A DNA stretch of 64,000 nucleotides from Cellulophaga sp. L1A9 (lineage in GTDB: Bacteria > Bacteroidota > Bacteroidia > Flavobacteriales > Flavobacteriaceae). The position numbers were made by a program, and so were the translations under genes. The number at the start of each line of letters is the position of its first letter. Positions within the stretch are counted from its first letter, which is position 1. Positions 27,132 through 35,307 of this stretch are shown here, piece by piece. A model generated the notes under the pieces. It searched no databases. It had not been told where the DNA came from and saw nothing but the letters and a program-made list of their open reading frames with translations. The stretch is from the NCBI RefSeq assembly GCF_009797025.1, contig NZ_CP047027.1:434001-498000 (forward strand), read 5' to 3'.

Positions 27132-29651
27132 ATGAAAAAATTCATCTTCCTTACCCTTATCCTTTTATCCGTTACGTTAAAATCTCAAGAAAAAGTTACC
27201 CTCGACTATTACCTACCTGCCAACATCACCTATAATGAAAACATACCTACTCCCCAATCTATTATTGGTCATGAAGTAGGAGAATGGCATATCACACATG
27301 ACAAGCTGGTGTATTATATGCAAGCCTTAGCGGCTTCTAGTGATCGCATAACTATTGAAAATCGCGGAGAAACATTTGAAGGCAGACCTATACTCCTACT
27401 CACCATTACTTCTCCTAAAAACCACCTGAATATAACACAAATTCAGAAAGACCATTTAGCGCTTACAAACAACAGCGGTTCAAATCAAACTATAACTGAG
27501 CTTCCTGTTGTAGTATACCAAGGTTTTTCTATTCATGGTAATGAACCCAGCGGTTCTAATGCAGCACTGGCCTATGCGTATTATTTGGCTGCTGCTGAAG
27601 GTGAAGAAATTGAAAAGTTATTAGACCACACCGTTGTACTATTGGATCCATCTTTTAATCCAGATGGCCTGCAACGTTTTGCTTATTGGGCCAATACCAA
27701 TAAGAGCGCTAATTTAAATCCAGACAGTAATGATCGTGAATATCATGAAATTTGGCCTGGAGGAAGAACGAACCATTATTGGTTTGACATGAATCGTGAC
27801 TGGCTGCCTGTACAATTGCCTGAAAGCAGAGCAAGAATAGCAAGCTTTCATAAATGGATGCCCAATATTTTAACAGACCATCATGAAATGGGCACGAACT
27901 CTACATTCTTTTTTCAACCAGGAGAACCTAATAGAGTGCATCCATTAACGCCAAAAATTAATCAAGAATTGACGACTGAAATTGCTACTTTTCATAGCAA
28001 AGCCTTAGACAATATTGGTTCTCTATACTATTCTGAAGAAGATTATGACGATTATTATTATGGTAAAGGCTCTACTTTTCCTGATGTTAATGGAGGTATA
28101 GGAATTTTATTTGAACAAGCTAGTTCTCGTGGCCATATTCAAGAAAGTGATAATGGTATTCTAACCTTCCCTTTCACTATTCGCAACCAGTTTACAACGG
28201 CACTTTCTACGGTTGAAGCTGCACAGAACATGCGTGTTAAATTATTACAATACCAGCAGCAATTTTTTAAAGATGCCTTGGCTGAAAGCGCAAAAAACAA
28301 AACAAAAACTATTGTTTTCGGAGATAGTAAAGATGCTGCTAAATCTTGGCATTTGGCAGAAATTTTACAGCGTCAAAAAATTAAATTCCATCAATTGAAT
28401 ACTGATGCCGTTATTGGCGGAAAATCATTTAAAAAAGAAAATAGCTACGTTGTTCCCATAAATCAAAGAAATAGCCGCTTAATACAAGCTATGTTCGAAA
28501 AGCGAACTACATTTACAGATAGTCTTTTTTACGACATTTCTGCATGGACATTCCCACTTGCATTCAATTTAGATTATTCAGAAGTAAATTCCTCTAATTA
28601 TTTAGGCGAAGAAATAACAGCATTACCCCCTTTAAAAGGTAGTATCGGCAATCAGTCTAATTATGCCTATGTTTTTGAATGGAATGAATACTACACGCCT
28701 AAAGCTTTAAATAAAATTTTAAATAAAGGGATTCGTGCTAAAGTAGGAGAAAACCCATTTACCGTAGAAGGCAAGAATTATGACTATGGCACTATTTTAA
28801 TTCCGGTACAAAATCAGAAATTAAATCCTAAAGAATTACATGTTTTTTTAGCTGAAGTAGCTCAAGAGAGCGCTATAAACATTGTTTCTGTAGGAACTGG
28901 TCATACCACTGGTATTGACTTAGGAAGTGGCGCATTTCAAGCCCTAGAAAAACAAGAAGTTGCTATTATTGTTGGTAACGGAATTACTTCCTATGACGCC
29001 GGAGAGATTTGGCATTTATTTGATCAGCGCTACGATATTAAACTTACCAAGCTAGACACTGATTATTTTAGTAGAGCAGACTTAAGTCGTTATACGGCTA
29101 TAATAATGCCTAATTCATACAGAGGTCTAGATAAATCTTCCACTGAAAAATTAAAAACTTGGGTCAGAAACGGCGGAACAGTAATTGGCTATAGAGGCAC
29201 TACAGAATGGTTGGCTAAAAATGAGTTTATCGACTTAAAATTTAAGAAAGACACCTTAGTCGCTAAAGATATTACCTATGAGCAAAAGCAGCGATTTTCT
29301 GGCGCTCAAGTAACTGGAGGTGCAATTTTCGAAACTAAGATAGACCGGTCTCACCCAATAACTTTTGGATATAAAAATGATAAATTGCCGATTTTTAGAA
29401 ATACCAATATCTACATTAAGCCTAATAAAAGCAGTTACAATAACCCTATTCAATACACCAACGCTCCTTTATTAAGTGGTTACATTTCTGAGGAGAAGTT
29501 AAAACTACTTAAAAATAGTGTGCCATTTCAAGCACAGCGTTTAGGTCGTGGAAAGGTAATTGTATTTACAGATAACACCAATTTTAGAGCCTTCTGGTAC
29601 GGAACCAATAAGCTACTAATGAACGCTATTTTCTTTAGCGAAATGTTATAA
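27132..29651 (+). CDS. Secreted M14 zinc carboxypeptidase
   Basis: 839 residues. Signal peptide MKKFIFLTLILLSVTLKS. The M14 domain (about 55-400) holds the zinc ligands H135 and E138 in SIHGNEPSGSNAA. Further pieces are LDPSFNPDGLQRF, YWFDMNRDWLPVQLPESRAR and the third-His region TDHHEMGTNSTFFFQPGEPN. VNGGIGILFEQASSRG carries the catalytic Glu region. The C-terminal 400 residues form a class I glutamine-amidotransferase-like or accessory fold (EVAIIVGNGITSYDAGEIWH, LKTWVRNGGTVIGYRGTTEW), as in the long Bacteroidetes M14 proteins. It would degrade extracellular or periplasmic peptides. No C-terminal sorting domain is visible. Flanked by terminators. Confidence 0.9.
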   Translation: MKKFIFLTLILLSVTLKSQEKVTLDYYLPANITYNENIPTPQSIIGHEVGEWHITHDKLVYYMQALAASSDRITIENRGETFEGRPILLLTITSPKNHLNITQIQKDHLALTNNSGSNQTITELPVVVYQGFSIHGNEPSGSNAALAYAYYLAAAEGEEIEKLLDHTVVLLDPSFNPDGLQRFAYWANTNKSANLNPDSNDREYHEIWPGGRTNHYWFDMNRDWLPVQLPESRARIASFHKWMPNILTDHHEMGTNSTFFFQPGEPNRVHPLTPKINQELTTEIATFHSKALDNIGSLYYSEEDYDDYYYGKGSTFPDVNGGIGILFEQASSRGHIQESDNGILTFPFTIRNQFTTALSTVEAAQNMRVKLLQYQQQFFKDALAESAKNKTKTIVFGDSKDAAKSWHLAEILQRQKIKFHQLNTDAVIGGKSFKKENSYVVPINQRNSRLIQAMFEKRTTFTDSLFYDISAWTFPLAFNLDYSEVNSSNYLGEEITALPPLKGSIGNQSNYAYVFEWNEYYTPKALNKILNKGIRAKVGENPFTVEGKNYDYGTILIPVQNQKLNPKELHVFLAEVAQESAINIVSVGTGHTTGIDLGSGAFQALEKQEVAIIVGNGITSYDAGEIWHLFDQRYDIKLTKLDTDYFSRADLSRYTAIIMPNSYRGLDKSSTEKLKTWVRNGGTVIGYRGTTEWLAKNEFIDLKFKKDTLVAKDITYEQKQRFSGAQVTGGAIFETKIDRSHPITFGYKNDKLPIFRNTNIYIKPNKSSYNNPIQYTNAPLLSGYISEEKLKLLKNSVPFQAQRLGRGKVIVFTDNTNFRAFWYGTNKLLMNAIFFSEML

Positions 29652-29659
29652 ATTATAAG

Positions 29660-29694
29660 AAAGCATTCCCTAAGGTAAAGGGGAATGCTTTTTA
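29660..29694. terminator. Terminator between M14 peptidase and plsC genes
   Basis: 10-bp stem (29661-29670 with 29681-29690, AAGCATTCCC) with a 10-nt loop. It lies between convergent genes and overlaps the last base pairs of the plsC end. Confidence 0.8.
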
Positions 29695-30738
29695 AATTGT
29701 TTTCGTATAAATTAGATTATAAATAAACGCTCCTAAAGCCACCAAAAGCGCAGCAGTAATCTCCTGAGTAAAAAGGTAAACTCCAAAAATTATTAATCCA
29801 TAATATATAGGAAAAATAATTACGGAATATGCAAATCTGAAGGTGCTCAAAAACTCTATTTCCTTTATTTTAGTTTTTAGAAAAAGATTCCACAAAATAA
29901 GAACAGGAAAATTAACGCCCATAAACACCCACTTCTTTAGCACATCAAAACTATTCGCTTCCGTAATTGTTTCTGGTAATTTTGAAATTGAAGATAGGTA
30001 TGCTATTTTTTCATTTATCTCTTTAGGCTTGGTGTAATCTGCACCAAAGGCATCTAATTTCTGAATTGTAAACTTATATCTAACATCATCATCTATATGC
30101 GTAGTGAGCGTTGTTAAAGATTTAAATACTTGCCTTTTAATTTCTTGTATTGAAGCCGTCTTATCTTGTGGATTAAAAAATTGATTTACAGAAATGGGAA
30201 CCCCATAATATACAGATGCACTATCCGGAAAGTCTTCTGCTGATTGATAGTTTAGCCCCACAGGCACTAATTGAATATCCATTTCAGGGTAAGCTTCTAA
30301 GGCATTTAAAATGATACGTATAAACCCTTTACTTAAGGGCCTAACACGGCGTTGTAAATTATGATTTGCTTCCGGAAAAATAACCAAAGCTTCATTCCTC
30401 GATAGTAAGTTGGCACAAAAATCGAACGTTTTTTGATTATTAGCTAAAGACGAAATTCCATCCCGCATCCTATAAATAGGGATCATTTTAAAAAAAGAAA
30501 AAATACTTTTTAACACGACATTTTTAAAAACATCAGCTCTAGTTAAAAAATAAGGACTACGTCTACACTGTGTACCAATTAAAATAGTATCTAAAAAAGC
30601 ATTCTGATGGTTTGGAAGAAAAATAACAGGCTTATTCTTTGGAATATTACCCAAGCCTTGATGCGTGATCTTTTTAAAATAAAACCATAAAAGAATTCTT
30701 ATAAAGAATCGAACAAATGCGTAACCTATTTTTTTCAA
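29692..30738 (-). CDS. 1-acyl-glycerol-3-phosphate acyltransferase family protein
   Basis: 348 residues. The PlsC domain (about 1-240) carries the catalytic HxxxxD in NHQNAFLDTILIG, the glycerol-phosphate pocket VFPEANHNLQRRVRPLSKGF (as VIFPEANHN then RPLSKGF), and LVPVGLNYQ. The C-terminus has two to three membrane helices (VNFPVLILWNLFLKT; FAYSVIIFPIYYGLIIFGVY; AALLVALGAFIYNLIY). The family acylates lysophosphatidate or related lipids on the inner membrane. The extended C-terminus is typical of a second, non-essential Bacteroidetes PlsC paralogue. It overlaps the upstream symporter gene by 4 nt; operon csaA-symporter-plsC. Confidence 0.88.
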   Translation of the reverse strand: MKKIGYAFVRFFIRILLWFYFKKITHQGLGNIPKNKPVIFLPNHQNAFLDTILIGTQCRRSPYFLTRADVFKNVVLKSIFSFFKMIPIYRMRDGISSLANNQKTFDFCANLLSRNEALVIFPEANHNLQRRVRPLSKGFIRIILNALEAYPEMDIQLVPVGLNYQSAEDFPDSASVYYGVPISVNQFFNPQDKTASIQEIKRQVFKSLTTLTTHIDDDVRYKFTIQKLDAFGADYTKPKEINEKIAYLSSISKLPETITEANSFDVLKKWVFMGVNFPVLILWNLFLKTKIKEIEFLSTFRFAYSVIIFPIYYGLIIFGVYLFTQEITAALLVALGAFIYNLIYTKTI

Positions 30739-31658
30739 GCTATTTCCTTTTTACTTGTTATTTTTTTTGAGCTCCAGTAACTAGCAAGGAGTAATCCTGA
30801 TATTAAATGCCAAATTCCCCAGAAAGCTGCTAGTAAAGCCATACCCCCTAAGCCATCAAAAAAAGTAAATATTAACAACAATGCTAAACCAGAATTCTGT
30901 ATACCCGTTTCTATAGTAATCGTTCTTGTATTTTCTTTAGATAATTTAAAAATTTTAGCTACTGAAAATCCGGTGATGAATGCCAATACATTATGAAGTA
31001 TCACAAGCCAAAAAACATAAAAAATATAGTCCAAAAATATGGTTTGGTTTTTATACAGTGCCAAGAAGATTAAAATTATAAAAAACAAAAGTGATACTAT
31101 TTTTAAGACTTTAGCTATTCTTTTTGCTATTTTAGGCTTAAAATAGGTTAAAAGCATTCCTAAGATTAATGGCACTCCTAATAATAAAAAAACCAATTTC
31201 ATCATAGCTAGTGGAGCTATAGCGACATCTTTTAAAAGTACTTCGGTAGGAGCATACAATGAACCCCAAATTTCGAGATTTAAAGGGGTCATAAAAACAG
31301 CTAGCAATGTGGCTATTGCTGTCAAACAAACCGATAAAGCCGAATTACCTCTGGCTACATGTGTAATAAAATTAGAAATATTACCTCCAGGGCATGCTGC
31401 TACCATAAACATTCCTAAGGCTATACTTGGGTAAGGTTTTAAGAGTACTACTAAGATAAATGTAACTAGCGGCAAGAGAATAAATTGACTTAAGACGCCC
31501 ACAAGAACTGCTTTTGGCTTTTTAAATATGTCTTTAAAATCTGCTATTGATATCTCAAGAGAAATACCAAACATCACCAAGGCTAGGGCAACATTTAAAA
31601 TCCAAAGCGCATGTTCGTCAAAATTTACATGAACGTTATCTACTATATTTTTTGTCAA
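30735..31658 (-). CDS. Bile acid:sodium symporter family (BASS/SBF) transporter
   Basis: 307 residues with eight to ten membrane helices. SBF-domain motifs: VNVALALVMFGISLEISIAD (N-terminal), FMVAACPGGNISNFITHVAR (the family A-x-x-P-G-G-x-x-S-N motif) and ETGIQNSGLALLLIFTFF (second ExGxQN motif). These crossed-helix motifs bind two Na ions. The substrate may be an organic acid, not necessarily bile acid. It starts 4 nt after csaA stops and overlaps plsC. Confidence 0.9.
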   Translation of the reverse strand: MTKNIVDNVHVNFDEHALWILNVALALVMFGISLEISIADFKDIFKKPKAVLVGVLSQFILLPLVTFILVVLLKPYPSIALGMFMVAACPGGNISNFITHVARGNSALSVCLTAIATLLAVFMTPLNLEIWGSLYAPTEVLLKDVAIAPLAMMKLVFLLLGVPLILGMLLTYFKPKIAKRIAKVLKIVSLLFFIILIFLALYKNQTIFLDYIFYVFWLVILHNVLAFITGFSVAKIFKLSKENTRTITIETGIQNSGLALLLIFTFFDGLGGMALLAAFWGIWHLISGLLLASYWSSKKITSKKEIA

Positions 31659-31662
31659 ACGC

Positions 31663-31998
31663 TTATGATATCTTAAGTCCGTTTTCTACTTTCAATCCTG
31701 GGTGCAGTAAGGTAACATCTTTATTATCAACAGCACCAAGAACAAGACATTCACTCATAAAATTAGCAATTTGTTTCTTAGGGAAATTAACAACTGCTAC
31801 GATTTGTCTCCCTAAAAGTTCTTCTTTCTGATATACCGTAGTAATTTGGGCAGATGTTTTTTTGACACCTATTTCAGTACCAAAATCAATTTCTAATTTA
31901 TACGCTGGGTTTCTAACTTCCGGAAAGTCATTTACCGAAATGATTGTACCTACTCGCATATCAATCTTAGAAAAATCGGACCAACTAATAGTTTCCAT
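31663..31998 (-). CDS. csaA: CsaA-type tRNA-binding protein (export-related chaperone)
   Basis: 111 residues, a single OB-fold tRNA-binding domain: FSKIDMRVGTIISVNDFPEV, YKLEIDFGTEIGVKKTSAQI, LLGRQIVAVVNFPKKQI and SECLVLGAVD. Length and pattern match CsaA, a dimeric protein related to the C-terminal domain of methionyl-tRNA synthetase, with chaperone-like activity in Bacillus. First gene of the csaA-BASS-plsC operon. Confidence 0.9.
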   Translation of the reverse strand: METISWSDFSKIDMRVGTIISVNDFPEVRNPAYKLEIDFGTEIGVKKTSAQITTVYQKEELLGRQIVAVVNFPKKQIANFMSECLVLGAVDNKDVTLLHPGLKVENGLKIS

Positions 31999-32107
31999 AT
32001 TGGCTCATAAATTTATTAGGTTAGCCTACCAAATTAACATTATCTACTAGACAAAACAATAAATTATTGAAAAAGAAATTGGCAGCAGTTTCCTTTCCTA
32101 TAGGATA

Positions 32108-32650
32108 CTACCAATTCATTCGGGTCAGTAAACCATTAATATGTGCCAAGTGATGATTGCCATGCCAAGCGTACTTACCAATATTTTCGGCAACAGAAAC
32201 GCGAGTCTCACCCTCTGGATGCAAATACACTTTCTTAAGATCAGATGCAGATAACCCTTTAAGCATATAAACTAGTTTAGCATGTAAGGCCACCAGATAA
32301 TTAACAGACAACACTATAGGCGCCGTTCGCGCATCAAAAAGGGCACTCCACTCTTTTTCCTCGTAGACCTTTATTAAGGGCTCGTCTTCCGTTAAAGCCC
32401 ATTTAAAACGGATATAACTATTATGATGGCTATCCGCAATATGATGTATTAATTGTCTTAAAGTCCAACCTCCAGGTCTGTAAGGCGTCTCTAGTTCTTC
32501 TGAAGAAAGATTATTCACCAAAGATTTAACCCGTTCTGGCAAAAGCTCTAAATCTAAAATCCATAAATTTAACTGCTCTTCTGTAATTATATCTGGGCAC
32601 ACAAATTTCCCAATAGGGTACCTAAGCAGTTCTAATTGTTGTTCTGTCAT
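32108..32650 (-). CDS. YfiT/DinB-type metal-dependent hydrolase (bacillithiol-transferase fold)
   Basis: 180 residues, four-helix DinB fold. It closely resembles B. subtilis YfiT: GGWTLRQLIHHIADSHHNSY, FKWALTEDEPLIKVYEEKEW and AWHGNHHLAHI. The three metal-binding histidines are in HH (69/70) and at H163 and H167. In YfiT-type proteins the metal site supports thiol transfer or hydrolysis; the substrate here is unknown. Stands alone. Confidence 0.85.
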   Translation of the reverse strand: MTEQQLELLRYPIGKFVCPDIITEEQLNLWILDLELLPERVKSLVNNLSSEELETPYRPGGWTLRQLIHHIADSHHNSYIRFKWALTEDEPLIKVYEEKEWSALFDARTAPIVLSVNYLVALHAKLVYMLKGLSASDLKKVYLHPEGETRVSVAENIGKYAWHGNHHLAHINGLLTRMNW

Positions 32651-32759
32651 CCCTTAAAAGTAATAATTTTAATAGATTTTTAACCTGATTTTCTGTTTTT
32701 TAAACCTTTAATCCACTAATTTTATAGGATAATAATTTACAAACTAAATAAAACAGAAT

Positions 32760-33398
32760 ATGGCAACAATACGATTAGGAGATGTAGCTCCAGATTTTAC
32801 AGTAGATAGCTCAATGGGGATGATTAATCTTTATGATTATTTAGGTGATTCTTGGGGTATACTTTTTTCACATCCTGCAGATTTTACTCCTGTGTGTACT
32901 ACAGAATTGGGTACGGCTGCAAAATTTAAAGATGAATTTGACAAGCGGAATGTAAAAATGCTCGCTTTAAGTGTGGATAGTGCCGCTTCACATGCAGAAT
33001 GGATAAAAGACATTAATGAAGTAGAAAATACGGAAGTAAACTTTCCGATTTTAGCAGATGTAGATCATAAAGTATCCGATTTATATGATATGATTCATCC
33101 AAACGCAAATGATACGCTAACCGTACGTTCTGTTTTTATTATTTCACCAGATAAGACGATTAAACTTATTCTAACGTACCCTGCATCAACAGGGCGTAAT
33201 TTTTATGAATTAGTGCGCGTAATAGATTCTTTACAATTAACAGCATACCATAAAGTAGCTACACCTGCGAATTGGAAAAATGGCGATGATGTTGTGGTTA
33301 GTCCTGCTATCAAAACAGAGGATGCAAAAAAAATATTCACTAAGGGCGTAGAAGAAATTAAGCCTTATTTGAGAATGACTCCGCAGCCTAACCTCTAA
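32760..33398 (+). CDS. 1-Cys peroxiredoxin (Prx6 family)
   Basis: 212 residues. The peroxidatic cysteine is C46 in FSHPADFTPVCTTE, the Prx6/AhpC-TSA core motif. Further family segments: KMLALSVDSAASHAEWIKDI, FPILADVDHKVSDLYDMIHP and the C-terminal Prx6 domain with YPASTGRNFYELVRVIDSLQ and KVATPANWKNGDDVVV. No resolving cysteine is apparent, consistent with the 1-Cys type. Reduces H2O2 and alkyl hydroperoxides in the cytosol. Confidence 0.94.
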   Translation: MATIRLGDVAPDFTVDSSMGMINLYDYLGDSWGILFSHPADFTPVCTTELGTAAKFKDEFDKRNVKMLALSVDSAASHAEWIKDINEVENTEVNFPILADVDHKVSDLYDMIHPNANDTLTVRSVFIISPDKTIKLILTYPASTGRNFYELVRVIDSLQLTAYHKVATPANWKNGDDVVVSPAIKTEDAKKIFTKGVEEIKPYLRMTPQPNL

Positions 33399-33478
33399 GA
33401 AATAAAAAATTAGTGTAAAAAAATGGTTATTAAAAAAATATAAGTGTCGAAAAATCACTCTGTTAATTTTTTATGTAT

Positions 33479-33486
33479 TACATTTG
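33479..33486 (+). promoter_or_regulatory. Probable -7 element of the cold-shock gene
   Basis: TACATTTG matches TAnnTTTG, 31 nt before the ATG. No good -33 box is at the expected place. The resulting 5' leader would be short, unlike the long E. coli cspA leader. Confidence 0.5.
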
Positions 33487-33516
33487 TAGCATAATTAATT
33501 TTTTTAATATTTTATA

Positions 33517-33708
33517 ATGAATAAAGGAACAGTAAAATTTTTCAATGATTCTAAAGGTTTTGGATTTATCACTGAAGAAGGCTCAAGCGAAGACCATTTT
33601 GTACACATCTCTGGTTTAGTAGATGAAATTCGCGAAGGTGATGTTGTAGAATTTGAATTACAACAAGGAAAAAAAGGATTGAACGCAGTAAACGTAAGAG
33701 TACTATAA
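33517..33708 (+). CDS. Cold-shock domain protein (CspA family)
   Basis: 63 residues, one OB-fold: MNKGTVKFFNDSKGFGFITE contains RNP1 (KGFGFI), and DHFVHISGL contains RNP2 (FVHIS). It binds single-stranded RNA and keeps it unfolded. Single gene with strong terminator. Confidence 0.95.
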   Translation: MNKGTVKFFNDSKGFGFITEEGSSEDHFVHISGLVDEIREGDVVEFELQQGKKGLNAVNVRVL

Positions 33709-33733
33709 TACATACGTAAATTTTTTTTTAGTA

Positions 33734-33763
33734 GAAGCCCGACCTTATGGTTGGGCTTTTTTA
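33734..33763 (+). terminator. Terminator of the cold-shock gene
   Basis: 10-bp stem (AAGCCCGACC at 33735-33744 with 33749-33758, one G-U pair), 4-nt loop, six T. Confidence 0.92.
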
Positions 33764-33928
33764 TTGCCCTAAAGTCAAGAAATACATGCCATATTAGCTC
33801 CAAATAAAAATAACTTCCATTTTATTGAAATTATTTGCTAATTAGACGCAACTATTTCACTGGTCAAGTATCTAGCAGTTATAAAAGAGTTCTCCCAAAA
33901 CGTTTTTAGTTAAAATAAACCTGACCAT

Positions 33929-34084
33929 ATGAATACATTTTTTGGAATTTTATCGCTTTTAATACTTGTAAATATTGTTTTGCTTCTCCTTAGTGTAAAC
34001 AATTCTAAGACTAAACATAAAATAATAGTAGGGTTTAAGCGTTTGAAGGTGTTACACAGACATACGAACATACTTAAACAATAA
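33929..34084 (+). CDS. Tiny single-pass membrane protein of the TFF-N-SVN family, copy 1
   Basis: 51 residues. One transmembrane helix (residues 4-22, FFGILSLLILVNIVLLLLSV) is followed by a basic tail (NNSKTKHKII then VGFKRLKVLHRH). It shares MxTFF(G/S)(I/V)L...N...SVN with the next ORF, which begins 3 nt after its stop, and with 51176-51355. Three independent matches of the same residue pattern support a real gene. No function or known family is recognised. Confidence 0.6.
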   Translation: MNTFFGILSLLILVNIVLLLLSVNNSKTKHKIIVGFKRLKVLHRHTNILKQ

Positions 34085-34087
34085 ACT

Positions 34088-34180
34088 ATGGGCACATTCT
34101 TTAGTATCTTAATGATTTTAGTAGTGATTAACACACTGTTACTTATAATTAGTGTAAATAGAAAATCTAACAAAATATAA
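34088..34180 (+). CDS. Tiny single-pass membrane protein of the TFF-N-SVN family, copy 2
   Basis: 30 residues: MGTFFSILMILVVINTLLLI followed by ISVNRKSNKI. It is all one transmembrane helix plus a short basic tail. Tandem with copy 1 (3-nt gap) and followed directly by a terminator, so a two-gene unit. The start ATG is fixed by alignment with the other copies. Confidence 0.6.
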   Translation: MGTFFSILMILVVINTLLLIISVNRKSNKI

Positions 34181-34208
34181 AAAGGGCTCCAATTTGGAGC
34201 CCTTTTAC
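34179..34208. terminator. Terminator after the tiny membrane protein pair / PPIase gene
   Basis: 11-bp stem (AAAAGGGCTCC at 34180-34190 with 34196-34206), 5-nt loop and A/T runs on both sides; serves both convergent units. Confidence 0.88.
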
Positions 34209-34234
34209 TTTTTATTATTAAAGTATTTAAATAC

Positions 34235-35167
34235 TTAACTAACTTTCATTAATTCTACATCAAATATCAATGTAGCATCTGGTGGAATAACTCCTCCAGC
34301 TCCTGCACTACCGTATCCTAAATCTGAAGGAATAACGAATCTCGCTTTATCACCTACTTGTAATAAACAAATACCTTCATCCCATCCTGCGATTACTTGA
34401 CCAACTCCAACTTGAAAATCTATTGGCTCTTTTCTTTTATAAGAAGAATCAAAAACAGTTCCGTCAATTAAAGAACCTTCATAATGAACAGAAACTTGCA
34501 TTCCTGCTTCCGCTTTTTTACCATTCCCCTTTTGAATGATCTTATAACGTAAACCACTTTTTGTTTCTTCAAAACCAGCAGAAACCTCATCTAATTCAGA
34601 AGATTTTTTTGCTCTTTCTTCTTCTATTCTTTTTGCTCTAGATCCTTCAAATGTTCTAAAAGCTTCAACTGCATTAAATGCTTCTGCTTCTGCCCCTACT
34701 CTAACAATCTCTAAAGAATCAATTTTATCGCCTTGTTTTATAGCATCAACAATATCTTGACCCTCTACAACATTACCAAAAACAGTATGCTTGTTATCTA
34801 ACCATGGTGTAGCAATGTGAGTAATAAAAAACTGACTCCCGTTTGTTCCAGGGCCTGCATTTGCCATAGATAAAACGCCTGGACCATCATGCTTTAAATC
34901 TACATGAAATTCATCATCAAATTTATATCCAGCATCACCTGTTCCTGTTCCTTGTGGACAACCACCTTGAACCATAAAATCAGGAATTACTCTATGAAAT
35001 TTAAGTCCGTCATAATATGGTGTTCCTTGAGGCTTTACTTTATTCTCTAAATTACCTTCTGCTAAGGCAACAAAATTACCTACCGTTCCAGGTGTTTTAT
35101 CGTGAGTCAATTTTACTAAAATCTCCCCTTTTGAAGTATTGAATTTTGCGTAGATTCCGTCTTTCAT
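34235..35167 (-). CDS. Cyclophilin-FKBP fusion peptidyl-prolyl isomerase
   Basis: 310 residues from the ATG at 35167; a GTG at 35239 would add 24 residues without a signal peptide. N-terminal cyclophilin domain (about 1-150): [40 protein letters not shown] and [13 protein letters not shown] charged helical linker (about 155-200) leads to the C-terminal FKBP domain (about 205-310): [60 protein letters not shown] then [11 protein letters not shown]. With no signal it should be cytosolic. Two isomerase families in one chain gives broad prolyl-folding activity. Confidence 0.92.
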   Translation of the reverse strand: MKDGIYAKFNTSKGEILVKLTHDKTPGTVGNFVALAEGNLENKVKPQGTPYYDGLKFHRVIPDFMVQGGCPQGTGTGDAGYKFDDEFHVDLKHDGPGVLSMANAGPGTNGSQFFITHIATPWLDNKHTVFGNVVEGQDIVDAIKQGDKIDSLEIVRVGAEAEAFNAVEAFRTFEGSRAKRIEEERAKKSSELDEVSAGFEETKSGLRYKIIQKGNGKKAEAGMQVSVHYEGSLIDGTVFDSSYKRKEPIDFQVGVGQVIAGWDEGICLLQVGDKARFVIPSDLGYGSAGAGGVIPPDATLIFDVELMKVS

Positions 35168-35248
35168 TTTACTTTTTTTTGTGAATAACAAAGGTAGTAT
35201 TTTGTTTTGGGTTAAAAAACTCTTTACATTTTTTACCACAGCTATATT

Positions 35249-35286
35249 AATTAAAAAAGGAGCCTTGTAAGGCTCCTTTTTTAATT
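35249..35286 (-). terminator. Terminator of the M13 peptidase gene
   Basis: Perfect 18-bp stem (35249-35266 with 35269-35286, GGAGCCTT core) with a 2-nt nominal loop and T-run on both strands. Confidence 0.92.
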
Positions 35287-35307
35287 AACTATTTTCTTAC
35301 CTATTTT

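Noticed and set aside
32729..32751. A third copy of the TTATTTA-N9-TAAATAA operator before the peroxiredoxin gene
   Set aside because: Only the right arm TAAATAA is present; the left position reads ATAATAA and does not form the palindrome.
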